Under the pieces are notes generated by a model. The model did not search any database, was not told the origin of the DNA, and saw only the letters and a list, made by a program, of their open reading frames with translations. From contig NZ_WNHB01000006.1 of the NCBI RefSeq assembly GCF_009718825.1, positions 62,001 through 126,000 of the forward strand: a stretch of DNA of 64,000 nt, given 5' to 3'. Positions 36,688 to 45,867 of the stretch are shown here, piece after piece (position 1 is the first letter of the stretch; every line of letters begins with the position of its first letter). A program made the translations under genes and the position numbers. Source of the stretch: Terrilactibacillus tamarindi. GTDB taxonomy: Bacteria > Bacillota > Bacilli > Bacillales > Sporolactobacillaceae.

Positions 36688-36764
36688 GTATATTGATAAA
36701 TTTAAGTCTTTGTCACCCTTACATAAAGCAACAGCAACTCTTAAATGCTTTTCTTTTGTTCATT

Positions 36765-37148
36765 CTATAATGAATAGCCCCCAGGACCAATGAGTGCCAA
36801 GCCAATTGAAACAACAATCAGTACCAAGTTATATTCGAACCCACCTATAGTATTAGAAAAACCTTTTGATCCATGTACCTTAATGATCGCTCCGAGCATA
36901 ATTATCGTTATTATAATCGCTCCGAGGGGTAGAAGGAAGCCTAATATGAACAATATTCCACTAACCAATTCTCCAAAGCCACTAAGTGTGGCGACTAGAA
37001 TGCCAGGTTTAATACCAATCGATTCAAACCATCCTCCGGTTCCTTTAATCCCATGTCCTCCAAACCATCCGAACAATTTTTGACTTCCATAAAATAAAAA
37101 TACAATTCCTATAATCATACGAATCAAAAATAATCCTAAATCTGTCAT
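36765..37148 (-). CDS. mhqP: DoxX-family membrane protein (MhqP-like)
   Basis: A 127-residue four-helix membrane protein: [36 protein letters not shown] and [14 protein letters not shown] are DoxX motifs. In B. subtilis mhqP lies directly after mhqO and both respond to quinones through MhqR. The same order, orientation and an MhqR box upstream support this identity. Its biochemical role is unclear; it may shuttle redox equivalents at the membrane. Confidence 0.82.
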   Translation of the reverse strand: MTDLGLFLIRMIIGIVFLFYGSQKLFGWFGGHGIKGTGGWFESIGIKPGILVATLSGFGELVSGILFILGFLLPLGAIIITIIMLGAIIKVHGSKGFSNTIGGFEYNLVLIVVSIGLALIGPGGYSL

Positions 37149-37305
37149 AATAAAATACCTCCAAAATTTTTATTTTATACTTTCTTATTTAATGCTTTGA
37201 TACATTAATAACTTCTTCTAAATTTAACAATGCAATGGCTAACTTTAATTTTGCTTCTTTTTTCGGAAATAAAGAGAGACTTTAAAAATAAAGTTCTCGC
37301 CTCCT

Positions 37306-38247
37306 CTATCCATCCAGATTCCTGACTTTGATTGGCATTAATCTTTGCTCTAATTGATCTCTATATTGTTCATAACGCATGGGCAACATTAATTTTGCTC
37401 CCATCGTTTCTTGTGATTCATCATGTGCAAATCCTGGTGGATCAGTTGCTATCTCAAATAGAATTTCCCCATGTTCTCTGAAATAAATCGAATTAAAATA
37501 GTTTCTATCTTGAACAGGTGTAATCCCATAACCTTCGTCTTTTATATATTGTTGCCACGCCAATTGATCTTCGTCATCGTTAACTCGCCATGCAATATGA
37601 TGAACCGTGCCTACCCCCATTTGCCCGCTTGCTACTGGGGTTAATCTCAAATCGATAATGTTTCCAATATTACTTCTAGAATGAAAACGCATGATACCAT
37701 TTTCTTCTCCTACTATTTCTAATCCTAAGATGTTTTCTAGAAGATACGCCGTTTCTTTTGGTTGGACTGATAACAATGTTGCTCCGCCAAATCCTTTAAT
37801 GGCGACTTCTGGTGTTACATCTCCGAATCTCCAGTTATTTATTTCACCTCCTTCTCTCTCGACTATTTCTAAATGAAGTCCATGTGGATCATCAAATGTT
37901 AAATAGGTCTCACCAAATCGTTCCGTTTTAATAAATGAAATATCATACTTAGACAGCCTTTTTTCCCAAAAACTTAATGCGCCAAGAGGAACAACATAAG
38001 ACGTCACGCCTACCTGGCCGCCGCCAACTTTACCTTGATAGGCACCTACCCATGGGAAAAATGTTATGATGGTACCTGGTTTACCTCTCTCATTTCCAAA
38101 ATAAAGATGATAAGTCCCTGGATCATCGAAATTTACCGTCTTTTTAACTAGACGTAAACCTAATATGCCAGCATAGAAATCAACATTTTCTTGTGGGTTT
38201 CCAACAATGGATGTAATGTGGTGTATTCCTGTCATTTTTTTATTCAT
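37306..38247 (-). CDS. mhqO: Ring-cleaving dioxygenase/glyoxalase-fold protein (MhqO-like)
   Basis: A 313-residue tandem vicinal-oxygen-chelate (glyoxalase/extradiol) protein: GIHHITSIVGNPQENVDFYAG (metal His near residue 9) and TVHHIAWRVNDDEDQLAWQ give metal histidines in the two halves, and FDDPHGLHLEIVE and REHGEILFEIATDPPGF the Glu-containing strands. MhqO, MhqA and MhqE in B. subtilis protect against methylhydroquinone and catechol. GGAGGG lies 7 bases before the ATG. It is followed by the mhqP-like gene and preceded by an MhqR operator. Confidence 0.88.
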   Translation of the reverse strand: MNKKMTGIHHITSIVGNPQENVDFYAGILGLRLVKKTVNFDDPGTYHLYFGNERGKPGTIITFFPWVGAYQGKVGGGQVGVTSYVVPLGALSFWEKRLSKYDISFIKTERFGETYLTFDDPHGLHLEIVEREGGEINNWRFGDVTPEVAIKGFGGATLLSVQPKETAYLLENILGLEIVGEENGIMRFHSRSNIGNIIDLRLTPVASGQMGVGTVHHIAWRVNDDEDQLAWQQYIKDEGYGITPVQDRNYFNSIYFREHGEILFEIATDPPGFAHDESQETMGAKLMLPMRYEQYRDQLEQRLMPIKVRNLDG

Positions 38248-38309
38248 AAAAATCCCTCCTTAACATGAAGTTGTCATTCTGTTGTATAAAATTAGCTATC
38301 GATAGAAAT

Positions 38310-38327
38310 TATCTCGAATTCGAGATA
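38310..38327. promoter_or_regulatory. MhqR operator
   Basis: Perfect 18-base palindrome TATCTCGAATTCGAGATA, identical to the B. subtilis MhqR consensus as I recall it (tATCTcgaAtTCgAGATa). Two further half-site-like stretches, ATCTCTAATTC near 38344 and AATTCGAGAT at 38366-38375, suggest extra or degenerate binding sites. The mhqR gene is not in the window. Confidence 0.85.
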
Positions 38328-38479
38328 TTTATTTAAAAAAATATATCTCTAATTCATTTATATTTAATTCGAGATAATTTTATTACATAAATTCCTCTTT
38401 GTCAACTATATTTCTAATGAAAAGATACAACTAACTGCTTAAATTACTTCCCATCAACGCTTGAAGGCTGATTATTTTC

Positions 38480-38695
38480 TATATTCATTTGCATTGTCGT
38501 CAGCTATAAGTGCGTGTTCAAAAAGGGACAAATTAGAAGCAAGAAGATAAGAGCGGTGCAGTTCCTGAGGACCGGTATTCCACAGGATGTGGTAGCTTTA
38601 GGCGCCAGCCACAGGACGTGAGCGATTTTAGTTGAAGATCCTCTTGTCTTTGCTACATGAGGACCGGAAAAACAAGTAAGCGCCCGAGATTCACA
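38480..38695. other. GC-richer segment with short internal repeats
   Basis: Non-coding stretch adjoining the dead IS4 transposase. TGAGGACCGG occurs twice and CCACAGGA(T/C)GTG twice. Its base composition differs from the AT-rich flanks. It may be the terminal region of the decayed IS; I do not recognise it. Confidence 0.35.
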
Positions 38696-39215
38696 GCTTA
38701 TCATTTGCTTCTACACCAACGGATAAAGCCCTGTCAATCATGGAATGAATTTGTTCAGGAGCCGTTTGAAGGGCTTCCACACGTCGTTTATACCCTGTAG
38801 ATTGCTTATCAATATGCGAGCTGATCCCATTAATTTGTGTTTTCTTTGAACTGAGTAGTGAAAAGTCGATGGGCATAAATGTTGCCCCATCGACCAGCCC
38901 AAAGTCAACATACGAAAGCCCTTATAAAATCGCATCTTTTGAGAAGCATGATCAAAACATCAGGCAAGAAGTTCAACCTTTTTACTACGCTGGCGATAGA
39001 AAGAGGAGTCATCTACAGCACTTTAGGGCGGCATCGGTCCGTGAGTGCACTTACTATTTTTATCGAACTGGCGCTGAGGTAAAGTAAAAATCGTCGTCAT
39101 GCAAACTTGGAATGATTCAAAAAACGATAAACAGCGTCTTTGGCGAGTGCTTCCGTCTGAACGTGTTACACGTTTCTGGACGTGTGCTTCCCTCGATTGG
39201 GTTGGTTCCAACGCT
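38696..39215 (-). pseudogene. IS4-family transposase remnant
   Basis: Minus-strand pieces in at least two frames: DDSSFYRQRSKKVELLA (near the first catalytic Asp), CFDHASQKMRFYKGFRMLTLGWS, then after a frameshift MPIDFSLLSSKKTQINGIS and GYKRRVEALQTAPEQI. These are collinear with one IS4-type DDE transposase. Internal stops and the frameshift make it inactive; both the true N-terminus and the C-terminal third are missing. Confidence 0.75.
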
Positions 39216-39250
39216 CCCTTCGTAGAGACATAGGAACTTCTCTTGCGGCT
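39165..39250 (-). repeat. IS-end-like repeat, copy A
   Basis: TTGGGTTGGTTCCAACGCTC, CCTTCGTAGAGACATAGGAAC and TTCTCTTGCGGC parallel a block at 40690-40790. It borders the IS4 transposase remnant and overlaps the last codons of the molybdopterin oxidoreductase gene's downstream edge. Confidence 0.6.
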
Positions 39251-40319
39251 ATTCTACCTTAACCTTGATTTTATCAATGGCATTATACCCATAACCCTTT
39301 TTATTCCAAAAAGGTATAGTTGGCTGGATTTGGCCATATGAATCTGTTGCTTTTGACATAATCATATATTCACCTTTCTTTGATATAGTCCATTCATAAT
39401 ACCAAGATTGCCAGCCATAACTAGAATCTTTAGTAGACTCTAATTTTGCATTTAGCCAAGTACTCCCACCGTCTACACTTATTTCTAACTTTGTAATAAA
39501 ACCATTACCTATCCAAGCAATCCCTTTAATCAAATGCTTACCAGTATTTAAAATTTCCATATCTAAGGGCTTTTGAATAGTCGAGTTTACATTTATTGTA
39601 GTAACAGGGAAGGCATCTTTATTATTTTGTTCATTTGGGTAATACACATAATCGATTGTCTGAAAGGGTCCTGTAAAATTAGAATCAATAACACTAATCT
39701 GCTTAATCCATTTAACGGATGCCATCGCATACCACTGTGGAACAATTAATCTCAGTGGATAACCATGTTTAAACGGAATTGGCTGATTATTGTATTCATA
39801 TGCAATAATGGTATCAGGGTGGATCGCCTTCTCAATAGGCAAACTTCTAGCGTAGGTGAAAACCTTATTTAGATCGGTTCTTTCTCCGAAATCATATCCT
39901 TCCACGACAATTTCTTTTGCTCCTTCTCTTATTCCAGATAGTTCAAGTAGAGCCCGTAACGGTACACCCTTCCAATAGCCTTGGCTAATAGCACCCTTTC
40001 CCCATTTTACTCCAAATACTTTAGGCTCGAAAAGGTTACGTTTATCTCCTGAACATTCAAGGACAACTTGTATTGTTTTTGAAGGTAAATGAAGAATGTC
40101 CTGCATGGAAAGCAGTATTGGTGTTGATACTATCCCATTAATCGGGAGCCAATAGTTTGAGTAAGAAAGAGTTGGATAAGAAAAGTGGTTCCGTCTATAA
40201 AATAATTTATTATCCATAATGTCAGTCTTGATAAATTGAAAGGGTGTCTCCTGATTTTCCGGTAACAAACTATGCGTCAATAAATACGGCTTTACTCTAT
40301 GGTGGTTTGAACGGTCCAT
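39249..40319 (-). CDS. Sulfite-oxidase-family molybdopterin oxidoreductase
   Basis: A 356-residue enzyme with the sulfite oxidase fold. VLECSGDKRNLF (about residue 89) holds the cysteine that ligates molybdenum; ISQGYWKGVPLRALLE and HGYPLRLIVPQWYAMASVKW are conserved molybdopterin-domain motifs. The C-terminal 110 residues match the Mo-co dimerisation domain (ISVDGGSTWLNAKLE). No signal peptide or Tat motif is seen, so it is cytoplasmic. AGGAGGAAGTT lies before the ATG. It stands alone, flanked on both sides by decayed IS ends, and has a nested palindrome in its leader. Substrate is unknown. Confidence 0.85.
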   Translation of the reverse strand: MDRSNHHRVKPYLLTHSLLPENQETPFQFIKTDIMDNKLFYRRNHFSYPTLSYSNYWLPINGIVSTPILLSMQDILHLPSKTIQVVLECSGDKRNLFEPKVFGVKWGKGAISQGYWKGVPLRALLELSGIREGAKEIVVEGYDFGERTDLNKVFTYARSLPIEKAIHPDTIIAYEYNNQPIPFKHGYPLRLIVPQWYAMASVKWIKQISVIDSNFTGPFQTIDYVYYPNEQNNKDAFPVTTINVNSTIQKPLDMEILNTGKHLIKGIAWIGNGFITKLEISVDGGSTWLNAKLESTKDSSYGWQSWYYEWTISKKGEYMIMSKATDSYGQIQPTIPFWNKKGYGYNAIDKIKVKVE

Positions 40320-40327
40320 AACTTCCT

Positions 40328-40380
40328 CCTAATTAGAAAGGTTCATAAAGTATGTTTATGAACAATGCATTCTAATTAGG
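40328..40380. promoter_or_regulatory. Nested palindromes in leader of molybdopterin oxidoreductase
   Basis: Outer arms CCTAATTAGAA (40328-40338) and TTCTAATTAGG (40370-40380) enclose inner arms GTTCATAAA (40341-40349) and TTTATGAAC (40355-40363). The outer left arm directly adjoins AGGAGG of the ribosome site. It could be a repressor operator or an RNA hairpin that masks the ribosome site. Confidence 0.7.
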
Positions 40381-40689
40381 TTATTTAGAACGAATTAAAT
40401 TAATGAAAGCCTCAACATTTATTTTTCATGATGGGAGAAAACGCATTATCCTAGATACATTCCCAATTCGATAGTCTCATCCATCAGCCTCATACATAGT
40501 ATGGCTCCCTACTCCCCTTCTTTGTTCAGTTATTAAATATATGGGATAGTTGTAAACTGAATTTTTAGATAGACATTAGTATACCTTACGATTTCGCCTG
40601 TAACACTACAATTCCCCTACTTATCACGTGGCCTATGCCTAATTATTTTTATATTTATTTTTTATCGAGGAAACCTACTTGGTGAGTGT

Positions 40690-40790
40690 TACACATTACA
40701 GAGTTTGGGCATGATTGGATTGGTTACAATTTAGTTTGCACCCCTTCGGAGAGACACAGGAACATCCCTTACGCTGTAATCCAATTTTTC
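40690..40790 (-). repeat. IS-end-like repeat, copy B
   Basis: Similar to 39165-39250: GATTGGATTGGTTACAAT, CCCTTCGGAGAGACACAGGAAC and ATCCCTTACGC. Copies A and B are in the same orientation and bracket the molybdopterin oxidoreductase gene. Rest of 40381-40852 has no supported feature. Confidence 0.6.
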
Positions 40791-40852
40791 CCCGTCCCTT
40801 GGAAAAAGTATGGTTATACTTAGAGTAAAGATTTTTTTTAAACTAATTCCTA

Positions 40853-41851
40853 TTACCAGTTATTCTTAATTAAGATTTTTCCTATTGCTTTATTTGATTC
40901 TAAGAATTTATGAGCTTCCCCTACTTGATCAAATGTAAATACATTAGTATCAATTAAAGGTTTTAATTGTTCAGCTTCTACAATTTTTGTAATTTCATTT
41001 AACATTTCTCCATGACGATGACGTTGGTCTTCATTTACAATCTTTAACAACATGTATGTCACGTGAAGTGATAAACCTTTCATATGCATTTTGGATAAAT
41101 CATGTTTTGAATACGTAAGAATAGATACGACCGTTCCATTTATAGCAGCTGCTTCGAAAGAAAGGTCTAAATTATCGCCACCTACTGTATCAAATACAAG
41201 ATCAAATCCTTTTCCATTTGTGTATTTCTTAACATATTCTTCAACAGTTTCTTGTTTATAGTTGATACCTACATCAGCACCTAGTTGAGTTGCAATAGTT
41301 AATTTTTTCTCAGTAGAAGCTGTCGTATAAACGTTTGCACCTGCCCATTTTGCTAATTGTATAGCTACATGACCCACACCACCGGTTGCCGCGTGAATAA
41401 GAACATCTTGTCCTTTTTTTATATTTCCTCGGTCAAATAAAGCTTCCCATGCAGTTAGAGTAACAAGTGGTAAAACTGCAGCTTCTTCCATTGTTAGGTT
41501 TTTAGGTTTATGTGCAATGAGACGTTGATCTGCCAGCATATATTCAGCTAAAGCTCCGCCGCCTGTTCCTTTAAATCCTCCAGGACATCCGTATACTTCA
41601 TCACCATGTTTGAAGTCCGTTACACCTTCTCCTACTTCTTCAACAATGCCTGCAACATCTCCATGTAAAACAGCAGGTAAAGCAGGAGCAGCATGACTTT
41701 CTCCTCCTTGACGAATATAAGCATCTACAGGATTCATACTAGTAGCTACAACTTTAATTAAGACATAACCGGGCTTAACAGTTGGCTTTGTTATTTCTTC
41801 AATTTGAAAAACAGATGGATCCCCAAATGTTTTAATAACCTGTGCTTTCAT
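40853..41851 (-). CDS. Quinone oxidoreductase-like MDR protein
   Basis: A 332-residue zinc-free medium-chain reductase. The cofactor motif is HAATGGVGHVAIQLAKWAGA (about residues 144-163), and NPVDAYIRQGG plus LHGDVAGIVEEVGEGV are typical of the quinone oxidoreductase/crotonyl-reductase group. The catalytic zinc cysteines of alcohol dehydrogenases are absent. It reduces quinones or enones with NADPH. ATG at 41849-41851 gives a 10-base spacing to AAGGG; the ATG three codons earlier is too close. Confidence 0.88.
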   Translation of the reverse strand: MKAQVIKTFGDPSVFQIEEITKPTVKPGYVLIKVVATSMNPVDAYIRQGGESHAAPALPAVLHGDVAGIVEEVGEGVTDFKHGDEVYGCPGGFKGTGGGALAEYMLADQRLIAHKPKNLTMEEAAVLPLVTLTAWEALFDRGNIKKGQDVLIHAATGGVGHVAIQLAKWAGANVYTTASTEKKLTIATQLGADVGINYKQETVEEYVKKYTNGKGFDLVFDTVGGDNLDLSFEAAAINGTVVSILTYSKHDLSKMHMKGLSLHVTYMLLKIVNEDQRHRHGEMLNEITKIVEAEQLKPLIDTNVFTFDQVGEAHKFLESNKAIGKILIKNNW

Positions 41852-42027
41852 TGAAATCATTCCCTTGTATTATATATTGATGAGGATATTTAACATGACA
41901 CGTATTAACTTACCTGAAATTAATACTTTAATGCTAAAAACTGTAGTCGCAAAATTAAAGTGTATTCTCCCCCCTTCTCTCAAACCCTTGTCATTCCTGC
42001 CTTTCTCCGATTTTCCCATTTTCTGTA

Positions 42028-42388
42028 GGCAAATGAGTTGTTCCCCCGTTCGCTCCTTTTTTCTCCTATTTTTTGTCAGAATCCTGATTTTTTAGGAAAA
42101 TAAGTTGTTCCGTAGGAACAGGGATAAAAATGGGTCAGGGCTAAGGGTTTTTCCTGCTTTTTCTCCTGCCCTTTTTCTCTCTTTTCCTCTGGTTTTTATC
42201 TTGAAATCGTTGATTTATCGGGCTTTATCAGACGTTTCCTCCTGCCTTTATTCATGCCTTTCTCATGCTTTTTACTGGCTTTTTCTCCGCTTCTGGACAC
42301 AAAAAAACGAGGAAAACTGGAGGCTATCCTCCAATTTTCACTCGTTTTAGGGAACAACTTATTTAACCAAGGGAACAGTTTATTTGCC
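42028..42388. repeat. Four-site array with AAATAAGTTGTTCC core in inverted pairs
   Basis: Sites at 42028-42045 and 42095-42111 read forward (GGCAAATGAGTTGTTCCC, GGAAAATAAGTTGTTCC); sites at 42350-42368 and 42371-42388 read in reverse. All share a TGTTCC end. Between them lie about 240 pyrimidine-rich bases with no ORF. The array marks the boundary of the metal-resistance island and resembles a set of transposase or initiator binding sites. No matching sites were found elsewhere in the window. Confidence 0.65.
42301..42350 (-). terminator. Strong hairpin terminator downstream of cadA
   Basis: Minus-strand AAAACGAGTGAAAATTGGAGG pairs with CCTCCAGTTTTCCTCGTTTT with a four-base loop and is followed by T-rich sequence. 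It lies about 120 bases after the cadA stop. Confidence 0.8.
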
Positions 42389-42471
42389 TTGGGTAAAACT
42401 TCTTTTTGCTATAACATAGAAGCAGGTGATAGGAAAAAAGGGATTAGGGATTGAGTGCTAACATTTTTCCA

Positions 42472-44586
42472 TTATTCCTTTACTTTCAATAATCTTAAAC
42501 TGTTTAGGGTAACAATCAATGTTGCTCCCATATCTGCAAAGATGGCTAACCACAATGTCAACCAGCCTGGAACAATAAGTACCAAGGCAAGTAACTTAAT
42601 GCCTAATGAAAAAGTAATATTTTGCTTAATGATTGCCAACGCTTTTCGACTTAGTTTGATTGTATATGGAAGTTTACTTAAATCATCAGACATCAAAGCA
42701 ATATCCGCAGTCTCTAATGCTGTGTCCGTTCCAGCTCCGCCCATTGCTATACCCACTGTTGCAGATGCAAGGGCAGGTGCATCGTTTACTCCGTCTCCGA
42801 CCATTGCTACTTTATCATATTTACTACGAAGCTGTTTAATATAGACTAACTTATCTTCTGGTAAAAGTTCAGCTTGTATCTCCATGACACCAACTTCTTT
42901 ACCGATTGCTTTAGCTGTTCCTTCATTATCTCCTGTAAGCATGACCGTCTTTTCAATGCCAATTTGATGAAGTTTACGAATTGCCTCTTTAGAACTCTCC
43001 CTTACTTCATCTGCCACTGCAATAAGAGACATAATCTCTTTAGAAGTTCCTAAGACCATCACTGTTTTTCCTTGCTCTTGCATATTAGTTATCTGTTGTT
43101 TAATATTCTTTTCTATGCTATATAATTCCTCGAATAAATTTGGACTACCTACATAATAAGTCGTTCCATCGATATCTGCTTTTACACCTTTTCCTGTAAT
43201 CGACTGGAAGTTCTCTATATTCACATCTTTATAAGGTAAATTATCGGCTTCAGCTTTTCTTATAATGGCTGAAGCTAACGGATGCTGTGACCCCTTTTCA
43301 ATTGCAGATGTAATCGTCATTATTTTTTGTTCTTCTTCATTAAAAGCGACAATATCTGTAACAGAAGGAAGACCTTTTGTAAGTGTTCCAGTTTTATCAA
43401 ATGCAATAACTTTTAATGCCCCTGTTTCTTCTAAGTGAATTCCACCTTTTATCAAAACACCATTTTTCGCTCCATTTCCTATGGCAGTTACAATGGATAC
43501 TGGTGTTGAAATGACCAACGCACAAGGACAACCTACAACAAGAACTGCCAAACCTCTATAAATCCACTCCTGCCAATCTCCGTTTAAGAATAGGGGAGGA
43601 ACTACTGCCAGTAATAGGGCAATAATAATAATTCCTGGTGTATAATACTTTGCAAATTTGTCTACAAACGCCTGGGATGGTGCTTTTTCCGCTTGTGCTT
43701 CCTCCACCATATGAATGATTTTGGAAAGAGTGGTATCCTCAACACGTTTCGTAACTTTTACCTCTAATAATCCTTCTTCATTCAACGTACCAGCATATAC
43801 CTCTTCATTGACTTTTTTTACTACTGGTACAGATTCACCCGTAATGGCCGCTTGATTGATAGTAGATGTTCCTTTTACAACAATCCCATCCATTGCAAGT
43901 TTCTGACCTGGTTTTACTATCATAATGTCGTCTATTTGAATGTCATCAACTTGAACCGTAATCTCTTTATTTCCTCTACGAATAAGAGCTTCTTTTGGTG
44001 CTATATCCATTAGGGATTGGATAGAATTACGAGCTTTATCCATTGAGTATCTTTCTAATGCTTCGCTAACTGCAAACAGGATAACAACAGTTGCTCCTTC
44101 GCCCCATTCTCCAATAGCAGATGCTCCTAATATGGCTACCGTCATCAAGGTATTCATATCAAACTTTAAATGAACTAAATTTTTAAGTCCTTTGATAAAT
44201 AGGGAATAGCCACCAATCAAAATAGAAAGTGCATAGCCTATAGTCGGAATTAGACTTTCCTCACCATATTGTTTGGTCATCATCCAACTTATCAATAGTA
44301 AGACTGCTGATATATATACTTTTATATTTTCTTTTTGTTTCCAAAAAGATTCTTGCTTAACAACTTGCTCTCTTTCATTTCTTATCTTTAAATTTTCAAA
44401 TGCCCCTGCTTTTTCTAACTCTTCAATAGTTGCATTTCCAATAACATCAACTTTCGATGCACCAAAATTTACTTTCGCATCTTGAACTCCTTCAAGTGCT
44501 TTGACGTTGTTTTCAAATATTGATGCACAATTTGCACAAGTAAAACCTTGTACTCTATAAGTTTTCGTTTGTTGTTGTTCAGACAT
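42472..44586 (-). CDS. cadA: Cadmium/zinc/lead-exporting P1B-type ATPase
   Basis: A 704-residue heavy-metal pump. N-terminal metal-binding domain contains [12 protein letters not shown] (CxxC); the transmembrane metal site is CPC in [10 protein letters not shown]; the phosphorylated Asp is in [15 protein letters not shown] and [12 protein letters not shown] are the actuator and hinge motifs. About eight helices. It exports Cd(II), Zn(II) and Pb(II). Its ATG overlaps the cadC stop by eight bases, so the two are translationally coupled. Two cad operators lie upstream of cadC. Confidence 0.95.
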   Translation of the reverse strand: MSEQQQTKTYRVQGFTCANCASIFENNVKALEGVQDAKVNFGASKVDVIGNATIEELEKAGAFENLKIRNEREQVVKQESFWKQKENIKVYISAVLLLISWMMTKQYGEESLIPTIGYALSILIGGYSLFIKGLKNLVHLKFDMNTLMTVAILGASAIGEWGEGATVVILFAVSEALERYSMDKARNSIQSLMDIAPKEALIRRGNKEITVQVDDIQIDDIMIVKPGQKLAMDGIVVKGTSTINQAAITGESVPVVKKVNEEVYAGTLNEEGLLEVKVTKRVEDTTLSKIIHMVEEAQAEKAPSQAFVDKFAKYYTPGIIIIALLLAVVPPLFLNGDWQEWIYRGLAVLVVGCPCALVISTPVSIVTAIGNGAKNGVLIKGGIHLEETGALKVIAFDKTGTLTKGLPSVTDIVAFNEEEQKIMTITSAIEKGSQHPLASAIIRKAEADNLPYKDVNIENFQSITGKGVKADIDGTTYYVGSPNLFEELYSIEKNIKQQITNMQEQGKTVMVLGTSKEIMSLIAVADEVRESSKEAIRKLHQIGIEKTVMLTGDNEGTAKAIGKEVGVMEIQAELLPEDKLVYIKQLRSKYDKVAMVGDGVNDAPALASATVGIAMGGAGTDTALETADIALMSDDLSKLPYTIKLSRKALAIIKQNITFSLGIKLLALVLIVPGWLTLWLAIFADMGATLIVTLNSLRLLKVKE

Positions 44587-44947
44587 GTGCTTTCACCTCC
44601 TGATTATGTTCCAATGCAATAAGGATTAACTGTTTAATATGGTCATCGTCTAATGAATAAAAAGCCAATTTCCCTTCTTTTCGATGCCTTAATATAGAAA
44701 GTTTATGAAGAGTACGAAGATGATGGGAGGCTGTCGCTACAGATGTACCTAAGATATTGGCAACATCACAAACACATAGTTCATCTTCTTGACAAAGAGC
44801 ATACGCAATCTTAGTACGATTTTCATCACCTATTACTTTAAATACTTTGGAAATATTACTGATATCTGCCTTCTCGATTTCCTCTTGAACTCGATTTACT
44901 TTCTCTTCATCGTAGCAATAAATTTCACATGTATCTTTTTTACTCAC
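44579..44947 (-). CDS. cadC: Metal-responsive repressor CadC
   Basis: A 122-residue ArsR/SmtB repressor. With the GTG at 44945-44947 (AAAGGAG 8 bases upstream) the cysteines fall at residues 7, 11, 52, 58 and 60 (ELCVCDV), the same numbering as pI258 CadC, whose Cys7/11/58/60 bind Cd/Pb. DNA-recognition helix is [16 protein letters not shown]. It releases its operator when metal binds. Longer upstream in-frame sequence has no ribosome site and is rejected. Confidence 0.95.
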   Translation of the reverse strand: MSKKDTCEIYCYDEEKVNRVQEEIEKADISNISKVFKVIGDENRTKIAYALCQEDELCVCDVANILGTSVATASHHLRTLHKLSILRHRKEGKLAFYSLDDDHIKQLILIALEHNQEVKAHV

Positions 44948-44965
44948 ATTCACTTCTCCTTTCTC

Positions 44966-44985
44966 ATTCAAATGTTTATTTGAAT
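44966..44985. promoter_or_regulatory. Cad operator 1
   Basis: ATTCAAATGTTTATTTGAAT, with perfect 8-base arms, about 20 bases before the cadC start. Matches the TCAAATA-type cad operators of CadC. Confidence 0.8.
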
Positions 44986-45010
44986 ATATTATAACTCTAA
45001 CCCCTTTGTT

Positions 45011-45030
45011 ATTCAAATATATATTTGAAT
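45011..45030. promoter_or_regulatory. Cad operator 2
   Basis: Perfect 20-base palindrome ATTCAAATATATATTTGAAT, 45 bases upstream of operator 1 (start to start), between cadC and the divergent methyltransferase gene, so it may control both directions. Confidence 0.8.
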
Positions 45031-45140
45031 GAAACGAAAAATTATTCTTATCTTTATGAAAATCCCACAAATTAAAGGATTTTATTAATATTCCAAAGAA
45101 TACAGATACACAATAAAGTTTTTAAACGAGGAGTTCTAAA

Positions 45141-45782
45141 ATGAATAGCACATGGAATCAAATTATCTATAAAGTATGGTCGCCATTTTATGACCAATTT
45201 TTCAATAAAGGAATTTTTTTAAAAGCAAGAAGAGAGGTATTTAAGGATATAGAATGGGTTCAGGAGGAAAGGGTACTCTTCGTAGGTTGTGGTACAGGTG
45301 CAGATTTAGAGTATGTCCCTCATAATGATATCGACATAACAGCCATTGATTTTTCCAGTGACATGCTGGATAAAGCAAGAGAAAAGTTTCATCATACAGA
45401 TATTACATTCCTGCAAATGGATGCACAGGATTTAACATTTCCTGATGAATCTTTTGACATTGTAATAGCAAGTTTACTTCTTTCTGTTGTCCCAAATCCT
45501 CATAAGTGTATGGAAGAGATGATTAGAGTAACGAAACCTAAAGGGAGAATATTGATATTTGATAAATTCGTTCCTGAGAACCAAGAACTATCCCTTTTCA
45601 AAAGGGGAATAAGACCGCTTATCTCCTTGTTGGGTACAGATATTGGATTGAGATTTGAACAAGTGGCTAATCCATTTTCTAAGCAATTATCCATACAAAT
45701 GGATTCACCAATTATGCTAAATGGTATGTACAGAAAAATTATTGGAATTAAAATCCAAAATGATAAAAAAGTAAGGAATTAA
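45141..45782 (+). CDS. SAM-dependent methyltransferase
   Basis: A 213-residue class I methyltransferase of the UbiE/phospholipid-methyltransferase type. SAM motif I is RVLFVGCGTGADLEYVP (about residues 43-59), then AIDFSSDMLDKAREKF, and PDESFDIVIASLLLSVVPNP. The substrate is unknown; it is not arsenite methyltransferase, which needs further cysteines. It diverges from cadC across operators 1 and 2, so it may be induced by metal. Confidence 0.82.
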   Translation: MNSTWNQIIYKVWSPFYDQFFNKGIFLKARREVFKDIEWVQEERVLFVGCGTGADLEYVPHNDIDITAIDFSSDMLDKAREKFHHTDITFLQMDAQDLTFPDESFDIVIASLLLSVVPNPHKCMEEMIRVTKPKGRILIFDKFVPENQELSLFKRGIRPLISLLGTDIGLRFEQVANPFSKQLSIQMDSPIMLNGMYRKIIGIKIQNDKKVRN

Positions 45783-45805
45783 ATACTCAAGGTTAATTGA
45801 ATAAA

Positions 45806-45838
45806 AAATGCTTTACTCCTTATTGAAGTAAAGCACCA
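45806..45838. terminator. Bidirectional terminator between methyltransferase and merA
   Basis: Stem TGCTTTACT/AGTAAAGCA with T or A tracts on both sides, between convergent genes. Confidence 0.75.
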
Positions 45839-45867
45839 TTTGTTTAAGAAGAACATGTACAGACCTT

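Noticed and set aside
45141..45782. Arsenite methyltransferase ArsM
   Set aside because: The protein has the SAM motif but lacks the conserved arsenic-binding cysteines of ArsM.
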